DNA of 64,000 bases from positions 1 through 64,000 of the forward strand of contig NZ_LNYR01000012.1 of assembly GCF_001467955.1 (NCBI RefSeq), read 5' to 3'. This document shows, piece by piece, positions 37,681-47,705 of this stretch. Made by a program: the position numbers and the translations under genes. The notes beneath the pieces are model-generated. The model was not told the origin of the DNA. It made no database searches and worked only from the letters and a program-made list of their open reading frames with translations. This stretch comes from Legionella quateirensis. Its GTDB lineage: Bacteria > Pseudomonadota > Gammaproteobacteria > Legionellales > Legionellaceae. How positions within the stretch are numbered: the stretch's first letter is position 1; every line of letters begins with the position of its first letter.

Positions 37681-38592
37681 ATGTATTTAGAACATTTTAG
37701 ATTGACTAAAGCGCCGTTTACTCTCACGCCAAATACGGAGTTTTTTTGTGAGCTCCCCACACATCAAGAGGCGTTGAATGTTCTCTTGCTAAGTTTGTCG
37801 CAAGGTGAAGGGTTCATAAAGATTGTAGGTGAAGTAGGAACAGGAAAAACACTTATCTGCAGAATTTTATTAAATAGTTTAAAGGATGAGTATGTTACTG
37901 CATATATTCCAAATCCTGATCAGACGGCAGATGGACTACGTTTTTCGGTTGCTAGTGAGCTGGGTGTGCAACCTGATGAGCACTGGACGCAATATCAATT
38001 GCTTGAAGCAATTAATACTCGATTGCTGGATCTGCATCGCGCTGGAAAAAAAACGGTTCTAATTATTGATGAAGCACAAGCATTACCTGATTCATGTCTG
38101 GAGGCTATCAGGCTTCTTACTAACCTGGAGACAGAAGAAAGTAAATTACTGCAGGTAGTACTTTTTGGACAACCTGAACTTGATACCAAATTAGACCAGC
38201 CTTCTTTAAGACAATTAAAACAAAGATTCACTTTTTCATATGATTTACAACCATTGGCCCGCAATGATCTTGAAAAGTACTTAAGTCATCGTTTGGCTAA
38301 AGCTGGGTACACCTACGGCTGTATGTTTACTGAAGCTGCAAAATGGAGATTATACAGGGCAAGCGGAGGGTTGCCGCGTATTCTGAATATTCTATGCCAT
38401 AAATCACTATTAGTGGCCTATGGACAAGGAAAATTACAAGTTAATGGTCGTGCGGTAAGTCGTGCTATTGCGGATACAGAAAGCTCCGAACTCTTTGGTT
38501 TAAGGCCTTACCTAAAATCATTATTAGGTTTAGGGGTGATGAGTATATTAATTTTTATTATTATGTATTGGAATCACGGATTATCTTCATGA
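37681..38592 (+). CDS. mshM: MSHA AAA ATPase MshM (ExeA-like)
   Basis: A 303-residue ATPase with an N-terminal family motif (YLEHFRLTKAPFTLTPNTEFF), Walker A GEVGTGKT (about 54-61), Walker B VLIIDEAQAL (about 122-131) and a C-terminal membrane helix (about 280-298). It resembles ExeA, which helps place secretins through the cell wall, but lacks ExeA's periplasmic peptidoglycan-binding domain. AAGGAGAGG precedes the start. Confidence 0.9.
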   Translation: MYLEHFRLTKAPFTLTPNTEFFCELPTHQEALNVLLLSLSQGEGFIKIVGEVGTGKTLICRILLNSLKDEYVTAYIPNPDQTADGLRFSVASELGVQPDEHWTQYQLLEAINTRLLDLHRAGKKTVLIIDEAQALPDSCLEAIRLLTNLETEESKLLQVVLFGQPELDTKLDQPSLRQLKQRFTFSYDLQPLARNDLEKYLSHRLAKAGYTYGCMFTEAAKWRLYRASGGLPRILNILCHKSLLVAYGQGKLQVNGRAVSRAIADTESSELFGLRPYLKSLLGLGVMSILIFIIMYWNHGLSS

Positions 38593-39623
38593 GTTTGCTT
38601 AATAATCTTCTAAAAGATCTTTCCAAACAAAAACCATTGAAAAACCCTATCCCATTGCTTCACGCAGTTCCAGGCAATGGCATAACTCAGTTTATGTGGC
38701 GATTGATAGCAGGTGGTATAATTTTCATTATTGTGTGTATCGCTTTAATTTTAATGAATAAGGTGAGTGACTCTCTATCAAAATTACAGGTGCCTCTCCA
38801 GGATGAGTCCGCGATTATAGTAGCAGATTCAGTTCTGAGAGCAGCTCCTTTGGAGCCACTTAAACCGATTAGTTATATTCCTGCACTTCCTCCTGTACAA
38901 GCTCTCGAATCAAAGTTACCACCAGCTCCTCAATTGACTTCTGAAGAGAATGAGATACCAGATTGGGTAGATACTCAGGAAGATCTTGAGCTTAAAGCTG
39001 CAGTTACTTCAGAAAGTACCACCATAAATAAGGTTTATGCCCCTCAAACTCTGAGTGAGTGGCATGATGCACAAATGAATAAAGCGCTTCAATCAATAGA
39101 GGAGGGGCGTGACGATCGTGCAATTGAATATTTACAGGAAATTCTGGACAAAATCCCTAATGCGGTGAATGCCAGTGAAAATTTGGCTTCACTCTATTTA
39201 ACTTATGGTGATTTTGATTTGGCAACAGCAGTGGTTGATGAAGGTTTAAAACATACACCATCGGATATACCTCTTATATCCATTAAAGCAAGACTAATTC
39301 TTGAACGGGGCAAAGCAGCTGAAGCAGTTAAATATTTATCTAATTATCATCCACCCATAGAAACCTATCCTGATTTTTATGGCACCCTCGCTGCTGCTCT
39401 GCAAGGTGAAGGCAAGATAGTAGAGTCCGGTGGACTATTTAAGTCATTAATTCAGATTGACCCTACTAATGGTCAGTATTGGTTAGGCTATGCCATTTCT
39501 CTTGAATATGCTCATGATTTAAATCAAGCAAAGGAAGCGTATTTACGTGCTAGTCAAAGTCCGGATAGCGAAACGCTAGTTCGTGCATATGCTGAAAATC
39601 GGTTGAAAAAAATACAAGGATAG
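38589..39623 (+). CDS. mshN: MSHA TPR protein MshN
   Basis: About 344 residues from Met 38589 (MSLLNNLLKDLSKQKP), which overlaps the mshM stop (ATGA). The seven upstream in-frame residues are dropped. A membrane helix lies near residues 32-54, followed by a Pro-rich linker and TPR repeats (about 155-340; ALQSIEEGRDDRAIEYLQEIL, LASLYLTYGDFDLATAVVDEGL). MshN is a periplasmic scaffold of the MSHA system. Confidence 0.87.
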   Translation: MSLLNNLLKDLSKQKPLKNPIPLLHAVPGNGITQFMWRLIAGGIIFIIVCIALILMNKVSDSLSKLQVPLQDESAIIVADSVLRAAPLEPLKPISYIPALPPVQALESKLPPAPQLTSEENEIPDWVDTQEDLELKAAVTSESTTINKVYAPQTLSEWHDAQMNKALQSIEEGRDDRAIEYLQEILDKIPNAVNASENLASLYLTYGDFDLATAVVDEGLKHTPSDIPLISIKARLILERGKAAEAVKYLSNYHPPIETYPDFYGTLAAALQGEGKIVESGGLFKSLIQIDPTNGQYWLGYAISLEYAHDLNQAKEAYLRASQSPDSETLVRAYAENRLKKIQG

Positions 39624-39625
39624 TT

Positions 39626-41368
39626 ATGAAGCGCATACGACTTGGTGAGATTTTGCTTAATGCAGGCTTAATTAACCAGGAGACTCTTGATCAGGCTATG
39701 GAGCTGCAAAAAAAAACCGGTGATAAGTTTGGTAGAATCCTGATAAACATGGGCGTTGTTTCGGAACATGATGTTCTTGAGCTTTTTGCCAAACAATTAG
39801 GTATCCCCTATATCGATTTGGATAAATACGAGCTCTCTCCTAAATATACACAATTGTTACCTGAAACATATGCACGACGTTGTCGTGCATTGGTTCTTAA
39901 TGAGAAAAATGGTGAATTATTAGTTGGGATGGCTGACCCTCAAGATATTACTGCTTTTGATGCGATTTCAAAGGTATTAAAAAAGCCGTTGAAGTTAGCC
40001 GTTATCAGTGAGATGTCGTTATTAAATGCAATAGATAGAATTTATCGACGGACACAGGAAATATCAACATTTGCCCATGAGCTTTCTGGTGAGATGATTG
40101 AGGAGTTGGGCGGAAAAGAAGATGACTTGTTTGACGAGCTACAAGAAAGTGATGAGCAGGCACCTGTAGTAAAACTCTTAAACTCTCTGTTTCATGATGC
40201 AGTTCAAGCCAGAGCATCAGATATTCATATTGAACCTGATGAAAAATCGTTACGTATCCGTTTTCGTATTGATGGCCAGCTTCATGAGAATATATTAGAT
40301 GAAAAGCGTATTGTCAGTGCTTTGATTCAGCGATTAAAACTGCGTGCCCATCTGGATATTTCTGAAAAACGGATTCCTCAGGATGGTCGATTTAATTTTA
40401 AAATCAAGGGTAATTCATTTGATGTACGCTTATCCACTCTGCCAACCGCGAATGGTGAAGCAGTAGTAATGCGTTTACTCAATCAATCCAGTGAAGTGAC
40501 GGATTTAAGTCAACTTGGAATTGATCCTGCAACAGTAAAACGTATCGAAGAAATATATTCCAAGCCCTATGGGATGCTCTTGGTAACTGGCCCTACAGGA
40601 AGTGGTAAAACAACAACCTTATACAGTATTCTCGCCCGGCTTAATGTACCCGAGCGTAAAATTATAACGGTTGAGGATCCTATAGAATATCGCATCAGCC
40701 GAATTAATCAGGTACAGGTTAACCCCAAAATTGATCTGACTTTTGCGCGAGTTCTACGTGCCATGCTGCGTCAGGATCCGGATATTATTATGGTGGGTGA
40801 AATCCGTGATTCAGAAACAGCTCAAATCGCAATGCGCGCAGCTGTTACGGGTCATTTGGTACTTGCTACCTTACATACTAACGATGCTATGACCTCAGCA
40901 ATACGATTAATCGATATGGGTGTTGAAGGTTATATGGTCGCCTCTGCAGTGAAGGCGATTATTGGTCAAAGGTTAGTTCGTACTCTTTGCAAATCCTGTA
41001 TGTATACAGAAAAACCGGATGAACATGAGCTCATTTGGCTACAATCAATGAATGTTGATCCTCAACTTTTATTTAAAAATGGTGCTGGATGTTCGCATTG
41101 TAACTACAGTGGTTATTATGGAAGAGTAGGAATTTATGAGCTATTGGAGCTTAATACGGATATGCTGAATGCTTTACGCCAGAATGATTCAGCAGCCTTT
41201 GTCAAAGCAGCATTAGCGTGTAACACTTATCATCCTTTATCCGAATCAATCCTTGAGCTGGTAAAGAACGGTACGACGTCGGTTGCTGAGGCTATTCGGG
41301 TGGTTGGGCAATTAGATGAAGAATTTTTAAGAAGAAAAACAGATACTTCTGCTGAAATAGTTGAATAA
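39626..41368 (+). CDS. mshE: MSHA extension ATPase MshE with c-di-GMP-type N-domain
   Basis: A 580-residue PilB/GspE-family ATPase that powers pilus extension. The N-terminus (residues 5-60) shows the MshEN pattern RLGEILLNAGLINQETLDQAM followed by a second FGRILINMGVVSEHDVL copy; in Vibrio MshE this tandem motif binds c-di-GMP. Walker A GPTGSGKTT is at 322-330, the Walker B region RQDPDIIMVGEIRD at 382-395, and four Cys (455, 458, 489, 492) form the zinc site. It is the last gene of the locus, starting 2 bases after mshN. Confidence 0.94.
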   Translation: MKRIRLGEILLNAGLINQETLDQAMELQKKTGDKFGRILINMGVVSEHDVLELFAKQLGIPYIDLDKYELSPKYTQLLPETYARRCRALVLNEKNGELLVGMADPQDITAFDAISKVLKKPLKLAVISEMSLLNAIDRIYRRTQEISTFAHELSGEMIEELGGKEDDLFDELQESDEQAPVVKLLNSLFHDAVQARASDIHIEPDEKSLRIRFRIDGQLHENILDEKRIVSALIQRLKLRAHLDISEKRIPQDGRFNFKIKGNSFDVRLSTLPTANGEAVVMRLLNQSSEVTDLSQLGIDPATVKRIEEIYSKPYGMLLVTGPTGSGKTTTLYSILARLNVPERKIITVEDPIEYRISRINQVQVNPKIDLTFARVLRAMLRQDPDIIMVGEIRDSETAQIAMRAAVTGHLVLATLHTNDAMTSAIRLIDMGVEGYMVASAVKAIIGQRLVRTLCKSCMYTEKPDEHELIWLQSMNVDPQLLFKNGAGCSHCNYSGYYGRVGIYELLELNTDMLNALRQNDSAAFVKAALACNTYHPLSESILELVKNGTTSVAEAIRVVGQLDEEFLRRKTDTSAEIVE

Positions 41369-41842
41369 AATCAGATAAGACTTTAGTGGATGATCTAAAT
41401 CCTTAGGTACCGTGCTTACACGATGATTTAATAGTTCACAGGAACAAGACCTGAGCGTTCCTCACTTTTTATACGTTTCCCAGTGAAAGAGAGCTGAGGG
41501 AACCCCTCATAACAGTATAAAGGTTCGTCTTTGCGAACGAAGTGAAGTAATCCAAAACACATGTTTAATAAGGCTCTGTTGTGGATTGCTTCGCGTTGCT
41601 CGCAAAGACGGGTATTTATAGGACTATTCGGTATTAAATAAATACATTTTTGAAGTTATAAATTATGAAGGGCGTCTCAGGAAAGAGGGGATTCATCCTA
41701 AAATTAGCACATTGCTACATTTGAGCCAGTTTCCAATTTACCATAAACGTTTGAAAGAATGAATTTAACTTAATACTGCATTCACGCAGAAAGTTGACTC
41801 GTGTATGATGTTTCTAATTTTGTTAGAAATGGAGAATTCTTG
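41369..41842. other. Repeat-bearing gap between mshE and hutU
   Basis: No gene seen. Besides the inverted repeat listed separately at 41526, the stretch 41690-41720 (GGATTCATCCTAAAATTAGC) resembles the loop of the hairpin element at 16464, so it is a decayed second copy of that family. No clear terminator for the pilus locus was found. The hutU promoter should lie in the last 100 bases. Confidence 0.5.
41526..41610. repeat. Imperfect 29-bp inverted repeat
   Basis: The arms CGTCTTTGCGAACGAAGTGA... (41526-41554) and ...GTTGCTCGCAAAGACG (41582-41610) pair over 24 of 29 positions with a 27-base loop. The CGAACGAAGTGAAG core is shared with the 110-bp repeats at the left end, so these may be related palindromic families. 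Confidence 0.85.
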
Positions 41843-43528
41843 ATGAATGATAACAAGAATAAAAGAGTAATTACTGCAAATAGAGGCACGGAAAAACAAA
41901 CCAAAAGTTGGTTGACTGAGGCTGCTTTAAGGATGTTATGTAATAATCTGGATCCAGATGTAGCTGAAGACCCGGATTCATTAATTGTATATGGTGGGCT
42001 CGGAAAAGCCGCCAGAAACTGGAATTGTTTTGATAAAATCGTCCAGGTATTAAAAGCATTGGATGATGATCAGACTTTATTAATTCAATCAGGAAAACCC
42101 GTTGGTGTTTTCACGACCCATGAAGACGCACCACGAGTTCTTATAGCCAACTCTAATTTAGTTCCCCGTTGGGCAAATTGGGAATATTTTAATGAGTTGG
42201 ATAAAAAAGGCCTGATGATGTATGGTCAAATGACCGCTGGAAGCTGGATATATATTGGTTCACAAGGAATTGTTCAAGGTACCTACGAAACCTTCATTGC
42301 TGCTGCTAAAAAACATTATAACGGAGATTTATCAGGTCGTTGGATTTTAACTGGTGGATTAGGGGGGATGGGCGGAGCACAAACATTAGCTGGCACTATG
42401 GCTGGTGCAAGTGTTCTTGCCGTTGAATGTGATTTAAGTCGAATAGAAAAACGAATTAAAACGAAATATCTTGATAAATATACTGCTAATCTTGATGAGG
42501 CCTTGGCATGGATTAATGAGTCATGTCAAAAGAAGCAACCTATATCCGTAGCAGTGCTGGGTAATGCCGCAGAAATCTATCCTCAATTGATTGAACGTGG
42601 CGCTCATCCATCTCTGGTCACAGACCAAACCAGTGCTCATGATCCGTTGAATGGATACCTACCTGCCGGTTGGACGTTGGAACAGGCCAGTGCTATGAGA
42701 AAAACAGATCCTGCCCAAGTTGTCGACGCCGCTAAAAAATCAATGGCTATTCAAGTGCATGCCATGCTTCAATTTCAAAACAGAGGAATACCTGTATTTG
42801 ATTATGGAAATAACATTCGACAAATGGCATTGGAAGCTGGAGAAGAACAGGCCTTTTCATTTGAGGGATTTGTTCCTGCTTATATCAGACCCTTATTTTG
42901 TGAAGGAATTGGCCCCTTCAGATGGGTTGCCTTATCAGGGGATCCTGAAGATATTTATGCAACAGATCGGATGGTAAAGAAACTGATTCCACATGATAAA
43001 CATTTGCATCATTGGCTGGATATGGCCAGAGAGAAAATCGCTTTTCAGGGGCTTCCTGCCAGAATTTGCTGGGTTGGTTTAAAAGACCGGGCTCGATTAG
43101 CCTTAGCATTTAATGAAATGGTTAAAAATAAAGAAGTTAAAGCGCCCATAGTTATTGGACGGGATCATTTAGACTCTGGTTCTGTTGCCAGCCCTAATAG
43201 AGAAACTGAAGGGATGTTGGATGGTAGCGACGCAGTCTCCGATTGGCCTTTACTTAATGCATTGCTAAATTGTGCCAGTGGAGCTACCTGGGTCAGCATA
43301 CACCATGGAGGAGGTGTTGGTATGGGATTCTCACAACATGCTGGTGTAGTTATTGTCGCGGATGGCTCAGCAAAAGCAGCACAACGATTGGCCAGAGTTT
43401 TACATAATGATCCGGCAACGGGTGTGATGAGACATGCTGATGCGGGATATGAGCTTGCAAAACGATGTGCAAAAGAAAATTCATTATGGTTACCTATGGA
43501 ATCTCAAGAGGAGCAAGTAAATGTCTGA
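41843..43528 (+). CDS. hutU: Urocanate hydratase
   Basis: About 561 residues from ATG 41843 (GGAG upstream; the frame is open for 14 codons more but urocanases begin near here). It converts urocanate to imidazolone propionate using NAD as an electrophile. Signatures: [67 protein letters not shown] and [15 protein letters not shown]. It overlaps hutH by 8 bases. hutI and the formimidoyl-glutamate enzymes are not in the window. Confidence 0.97.
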   Translation: MNDNKNKRVITANRGTEKQTKSWLTEAALRMLCNNLDPDVAEDPDSLIVYGGLGKAARNWNCFDKIVQVLKALDDDQTLLIQSGKPVGVFTTHEDAPRVLIANSNLVPRWANWEYFNELDKKGLMMYGQMTAGSWIYIGSQGIVQGTYETFIAAAKKHYNGDLSGRWILTGGLGGMGGAQTLAGTMAGASVLAVECDLSRIEKRIKTKYLDKYTANLDEALAWINESCQKKQPISVAVLGNAAEIYPQLIERGAHPSLVTDQTSAHDPLNGYLPAGWTLEQASAMRKTDPAQVVDAAKKSMAIQVHAMLQFQNRGIPVFDYGNNIRQMALEAGEEQAFSFEGFVPAYIRPLFCEGIGPFRWVALSGDPEDIYATDRMVKKLIPHDKHLHHWLDMAREKIAFQGLPARICWVGLKDRARLALAFNEMVKNKEVKAPIVIGRDHLDSGSVASPNRETEGMLDGSDAVSDWPLLNALLNCASGATWVSIHHGGGVGMGFSQHAGVVIVADGSAKAAQRLARVLHNDPATGVMRHADAGYELAKRCAKENSLWLPMESQEEQVNV

Positions 43529-45050
43529 AGGCTTTATTCTTCAACCAGGGCAACTGACCCTGCAGTCTATTAAATACACCATTTCTAATGGCTTGCTTTG
43601 TTCTTTATCCGATACAGCTTTGGGCTTAATCGATGCGTCGCACCAGACGGTGAAAAAAGTTATTGAGGATAAAAAGACAGTCTATGGTATTAATACTGGA
43701 TTTGGTTCTTTAGCGAACCAGACTATATCAAATGAACATTTGAAACAGTTGCAACGAAATATTGTTCTGTCTCATGCCTGTGGAACAGGTGAGTTACTTT
43801 CTGATGATGTAGTTGCATTAATATTACTGCTTAAAATTAATAATTTGGCTCAAGGGTTTTCAGGAGTTCGAATTGAAGTGGTTGAAGCCTTGGTGCAACT
43901 CTACAACCATAAAGTATATCCATGTATCCCTGCAAAGGGTTCCGTTGGTGCTTCAGGGGATTTAGTTCCTTTGGCTCATATGTCTTTAGCTTTGCTTGGT
44001 GAAGGGCAGGTACGATATAAAGGTAAAAAAATTAGTGCTGTTGAGGGTTTGAAAATTGCTGGATTATCACCTATAGAGTTGGAAGCAAAAGAAGGGTTAG
44101 CTCTTCTTAATGGCTTGCAGGTTTCAACCGCGCTGGCATTGATGGCTTTATTTACCACTGAAACCCTGTTTGAAACTGCGGTTATTGCAGGTGCCTTGTC
44201 CGTAGATGCCGCGAGTGGAAGTGATGTCCCTTTTGATGCCAGAATACATGAGGCACGTGGTCATCAATCGCAAACTCATGTGGCATCAATGTATCGCAGT
44301 TTATTGTCTGGTAGTGAAATAAGAGAGTCGCATCGACTCTGTAATCGAGTACAGGATCCTTATTCATTACGGTGCCAACCGCAAATTATGGGAGCTGTAC
44401 TTCATCAATTGCAGTTTGCTGGGGCTACCCTGCAGGTTGAAGCGAATGCTGTTTCTGATAATCCTCTGGTTTTTGCCCAGGATGGAGATATATTATCAGG
44501 TGGAAATTTTCATGGTGAAATTATTGCGATGGCTGCTGATAATCTTGCTTTGGCCATTGCCGAAATGGGTGCAAATGCTGAACGACGGATTGCATTGTTA
44601 ATCGATAAGAATTTTAGCGGTTTACCGGCATTTCTAGTTAAAGAAAGTGGGCTGAATTCAGGTTTTATGATAGCTCATGTTACAGCAGCATCTTGCGCCA
44701 GTGATAATAAAGCACTTGCTCATCCCCATTCAGTTGATAGTATTCCAACATCTGCGAATCAGGAAGATCATGTTTCTATGGCTACCAGTGCGGCTCGTCG
44801 TCTATATGAAATGAACGATAACACTGCTACGATCCTTGCTATTGAATTACTCGCGGCCTGTCAGGGACTGGAGTTTCATAAACCGTTAAAAACCTCTCCT
44901 CAGCTGTATGAGATATATCGAAAAATAAGGGAAGATATTGCTCCTTATGATAGAGACAGATATTTTGCTCCTGATATTGCCAAAATAAAACACAGGATTC
45001 TTGCTGAAGATTTTACTTTAGCTCATTTGAATGTTGAAACCATAGGATAG
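43521..45050 (+). CDS. hutH: Histidine ammonia-lyase
   Basis: A 509-residue enzyme that deaminates histidine to urocanate. The Ala144-Ser145-Gly146 triad that cyclises to the MIO cofactor is visible in [15 protein letters not shown]. Also present are [11 protein letters not shown] near the N-terminus, [15 protein letters not shown] and [11 protein letters not shown]. It is translated directly after hutU, giving a two-gene unit for the first two steps of histidine breakdown. Confidence 0.97.
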   Translation: MSEGFILQPGQLTLQSIKYTISNGLLCSLSDTALGLIDASHQTVKKVIEDKKTVYGINTGFGSLANQTISNEHLKQLQRNIVLSHACGTGELLSDDVVALILLLKINNLAQGFSGVRIEVVEALVQLYNHKVYPCIPAKGSVGASGDLVPLAHMSLALLGEGQVRYKGKKISAVEGLKIAGLSPIELEAKEGLALLNGLQVSTALALMALFTTETLFETAVIAGALSVDAASGSDVPFDARIHEARGHQSQTHVASMYRSLLSGSEIRESHRLCNRVQDPYSLRCQPQIMGAVLHQLQFAGATLQVEANAVSDNPLVFAQDGDILSGGNFHGEIIAMAADNLALAIAEMGANAERRIALLIDKNFSGLPAFLVKESGLNSGFMIAHVTAASCASDNKALAHPHSVDSIPTSANQEDHVSMATSAARRLYEMNDNTATILAIELLAACQGLEFHKPLKTSPQLYEIYRKIREDIAPYDRDRYFAPDIAKIKHRILAEDFTLAHLNVETIG

Positions 45051-45061
45051 GACACACGATT

Positions 45062-46465
45062 ATGGATTTAAATTCTCAATTCAAAGCTCTGGATCATGAG
45101 CATCAATTAAATCCCTATCCTTCACTGGGCGAAAGAAAAAAAATCTTGATGAATATCAAAAAGGCTTTGCAAACAGAAGCGTACTCTATAGCTGAAGCAA
45201 TCAACAAGGATTTCACACATCGTTCGGTCGAAGAAACCTTATTTCTTGAAATTTTCCCTACAATCAACGCTATTAATTATTGTTTAAAAAAAATGAAGCG
45301 ATGGGTAAGAAAACGACATAGAGAGGTATCCTGGTTATTTTTTCCAGCAACAGCTTATGTAGTGCCACAGCCTTTAGGCGTCATAGGCAATCTCGTACCC
45401 TGGAATTATCCCGTTTATCTATCAGTAGTCCCAGCCGTTTATGCTTTGGCTGCCGGTAATCGGGTAATGATTAAAATGTCTGAATTATCTGCTCATACTG
45501 GTTTAGTTCTCCAATCGATACTTCACTCAACAGGCTTGGATAAGTACATCCAGGTTGTTAATGGTGATGTAGAGACTTCGAAAAAATTCTCATCTTTACC
45601 TTTTGCGCATTTAATGTTTACTGGATCGACCGCGGTTGGAAAAATGATCATGAAAACCGCAAGTGAACATCTTACACCGATCACTCTGGAGCTGGGAGGT
45701 AAATCTCCAGCCCTATTGTCTTCCACCATGAATAAAAATTATTTTAATCGCTTGTTTATGGGGAAACTGTTCAATGCGGCACAGACCTGTATTGCTCCTG
45801 ATTATCTGTTAGTTCCGGAAGGATGGGAAGAAGTTGTTGAGGAAGAATTCAATAAATTCATTGAGAAGCATTATCCTGATTTGATGAACAATGATAATTA
45901 TTCCAATATTATAAATGACAATCATAAGCTGCGTTTATTAGAGTTGATAGAAGATGCTCGTTCAAAAGGGTCGCGTGTGGTTGAATTTGGTGAGCAAAAT
46001 GAACATTCAAATAGACTTCCGGTCTATTTGTTATTTGATGTCACTGCCGAAATGAGGGTCATGCAAGAAGAAATTTTTGGACCTATTCTACCTGTCGTTA
46101 GTTATAACACTTTTATGGATGCAGTAGCTTATATCAACTCATTACCCAATCCTTTAGCTCTATATTATTTTGGAGAGGACAATGTTGAGAAGAAGTTGAT
46201 TCAAACCAGAACTTTATCCGGTGCTATAACGATTAACGATACACTAATGCATATCGCAATAGACGATTTGCCTTTTGGCGGTGTTGGTCCAAGTGGAATG
46301 GGGCAATATCATGGTCAAGAGGGCTTTGATACGTTTTCTAAATTAAAACCTGTGTTGGTAAAAGGAGCATTTTCTTCGGGATCAATGCTTTATCCTCCAT
46401 ATGGAAAGTTGATGCGCTTGTTTTTGGCCTATATTGCTGGAATCAAAATAAGAGGGACTAAATGA
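45062..46465 (+). CDS. Aldehyde dehydrogenase (coniferyl-aldehyde dehydrogenase-like)
   Basis: A 467-residue NAD(P)-dependent aldehyde dehydrogenase. It has GVIGNLVPWNYPVYLSVVPAVYALAAGNRVMIK, the nucleotide-site FTGSTAVGKMI, the catalytic Glu in LELGGKSPALL, the catalytic Cys in NAAQTCIAPDY and EEIFGPILPV. The short form and C-terminal hydrophobic tail ([14 protein letters not shown]) fit the class-3/coniferyl aldehyde group. The substrate is unknown. It starts 12 bases after hutH and overlaps the next gene by 4. Confidence 0.9.
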   Translation: MDLNSQFKALDHEHQLNPYPSLGERKKILMNIKKALQTEAYSIAEAINKDFTHRSVEETLFLEIFPTINAINYCLKKMKRWVRKRHREVSWLFFPATAYVVPQPLGVIGNLVPWNYPVYLSVVPAVYALAAGNRVMIKMSELSAHTGLVLQSILHSTGLDKYIQVVNGDVETSKKFSSLPFAHLMFTGSTAVGKMIMKTASEHLTPITLELGGKSPALLSSTMNKNYFNRLFMGKLFNAAQTCIAPDYLLVPEGWEEVVEEEFNKFIEKHYPDLMNNDNYSNIINDNHKLRLLELIEDARSKGSRVVEFGEQNEHSNRLPVYLLFDVTAEMRVMQEEIFGPILPVVSYNTFMDAVAYINSLPNPLALYYFGEDNVEKKLIQTRTLSGAITINDTLMHIAIDDLPFGGVGPSGMGQYHGQEGFDTFSKLKPVLVKGAFSSGSMLYPPYGKLMRLFLAYIAGIKIRGTK

Positions 46466-47268
46466 ATAAAGTAATTTTCATTACTGGTGGCAGCAGAGGA
46501 ATAGGCAGAGCAATTGCTTTAAAATGTGCTGCTGAAAAAGCATGTGTTGTTATTGCCGCTAAAACTACGGAACCGCATCCCAAACTGGAAGGGACTATAT
46601 ATACTGTTGCAAAGGAAATTGAAGATTTGGGCGGACAAGCCCTGCCTTTAATGGTTGATGTACGCGATGAGCTGCAGATCCAAAATGCAATGAATAAAAC
46701 CATAGAAACTTTTGGCAGACTTGATGTGTTAATTAATAATGCAAGTGCGATCAGTTTAACCGATACACTGAATACTGCAATGAAACGTTATGACTTAATG
46801 CAGGAAGTCAATACCAGAGCAACATTTGCTTGTTCTCGGGCAGCTATTCCTCATTTGTTGAAAAGCCCCAATCCTCATATTGTGACTTTATCGCCACCGT
46901 TGAATATGGATAGAAAATGGTTTGCATCACATTTGGCATATACCTTAAGTAAATACGGTATGAGCATGTGTACTCTCGGATTATCGGAAGAGTTTAAAGA
47001 GGCGGGTATTGCTGTTAATTCTTTATGGCCAAGAACAACTATTGCTACAGATGCCATACGTGTTCACTTCCCAAAGGAACTGTATATGGCAAGCCGAAAA
47101 CCACAGATTATCGCGGATGCGGTACATTGGATTATCAATCAACCCTCAAGATCAATAACAGGAAATTTATTTATTGATGAAGATGTTTTAAAACGTGCTG
47201 GTGTAACTGATTTTTCTTGTTATGCTATGCAGTCTGATTTGGAACTATATACAGATTTATTCTTATGA
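46462..47268 (+). CDS. Short-chain dehydrogenase (HSDL2-like SDR)
   Basis: A 268-residue SDR with [16 protein letters not shown] (cofactor loop), [13 protein letters not shown], an active-site Ser in TLSPPLNM and the Tyr-x3-Lys pair in [15 protein letters not shown]. The [15 protein letters not shown] segment is typical of the hydroxysteroid-dehydrogenase-like 2 subgroup, linked to lipid metabolism. The true substrate is unknown. It overlaps both neighbours by 4 bases, so aldehyde dehydrogenase, SDR and rnhA form one unit. Confidence 0.9.
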   Translation: MNKVIFITGGSRGIGRAIALKCAAEKACVVIAAKTTEPHPKLEGTIYTVAKEIEDLGGQALPLMVDVRDELQIQNAMNKTIETFGRLDVLINNASAISLTDTLNTAMKRYDLMQEVNTRATFACSRAAIPHLLKSPNPHIVTLSPPLNMDRKWFASHLAYTLSKYGMSMCTLGLSEEFKEAGIAVNSLWPRTTIATDAIRVHFPKELYMASRKPQIIADAVHWIINQPSRSITGNLFIDEDVLKRAGVTDFSCYAMQSDLELYTDLFL

Positions 47269-47696
47269 TTGTTGAAATATATACAGATGGTGCCTGTAAA
47301 GGAAATCCTGGACCTGGTGGATGGGGTGTTTTACTCCGGTACCAGGGCGTTGAACGAACTCTCCATGGTGGTGAGGCACATACCACAAATAATAGAATGG
47401 AGTTAATGGCTGCGATTAAGGGCCTGGAATCATTAAAGCGTCCCTGTGAAGTGGATTTATATACAGACTCTAAATACGTCCAGCAAGGAATGAAGGAGTG
47501 GCTCGCATCCTGGAAAAAAAATGGCTGGCGCAATTCAAAAAAAGAACCGGTAAAAAATGCCGATCTCTGGATGTCATTAGATCAACTCGCCTCAACTCAT
47601 AAAGTAACGTGGCATTGGGTTAAGGGGCATTCTGGTCATTTGGAAAATGATTTGGTTGATGCTTTAGCGAATCAAGGAATAACTGAATTAACCTGA
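47265..47696 (+). CDS. rnhA: Ribonuclease HI
   Basis: A 143-residue enzyme degrading RNA in RNA-DNA hybrids. The catalytic DEDD set is visible: Asp in [17 protein letters not shown], Glu in NRMELMA, Asp in LYTDSKYV and the C-terminal Asp in [11 protein letters not shown], with VKGHSG between. It overlaps the SDR gene by 4 bases and precedes dnaQ by 9 bases on the same strand, whereas in E. coli rnhA and dnaQ are divergent. Confidence 0.97.
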   Translation: MIVEIYTDGACKGNPGPGGWGVLLRYQGVERTLHGGEAHTTNNRMELMAAIKGLESLKRPCEVDLYTDSKYVQQGMKEWLASWKKNGWRNSKKEPVKNADLWMSLDQLASTHKVTWHWVKGHSGHLENDLVDALANQGITELT

Positions 47697-47705
47697 CAGG
47701 GCGGA

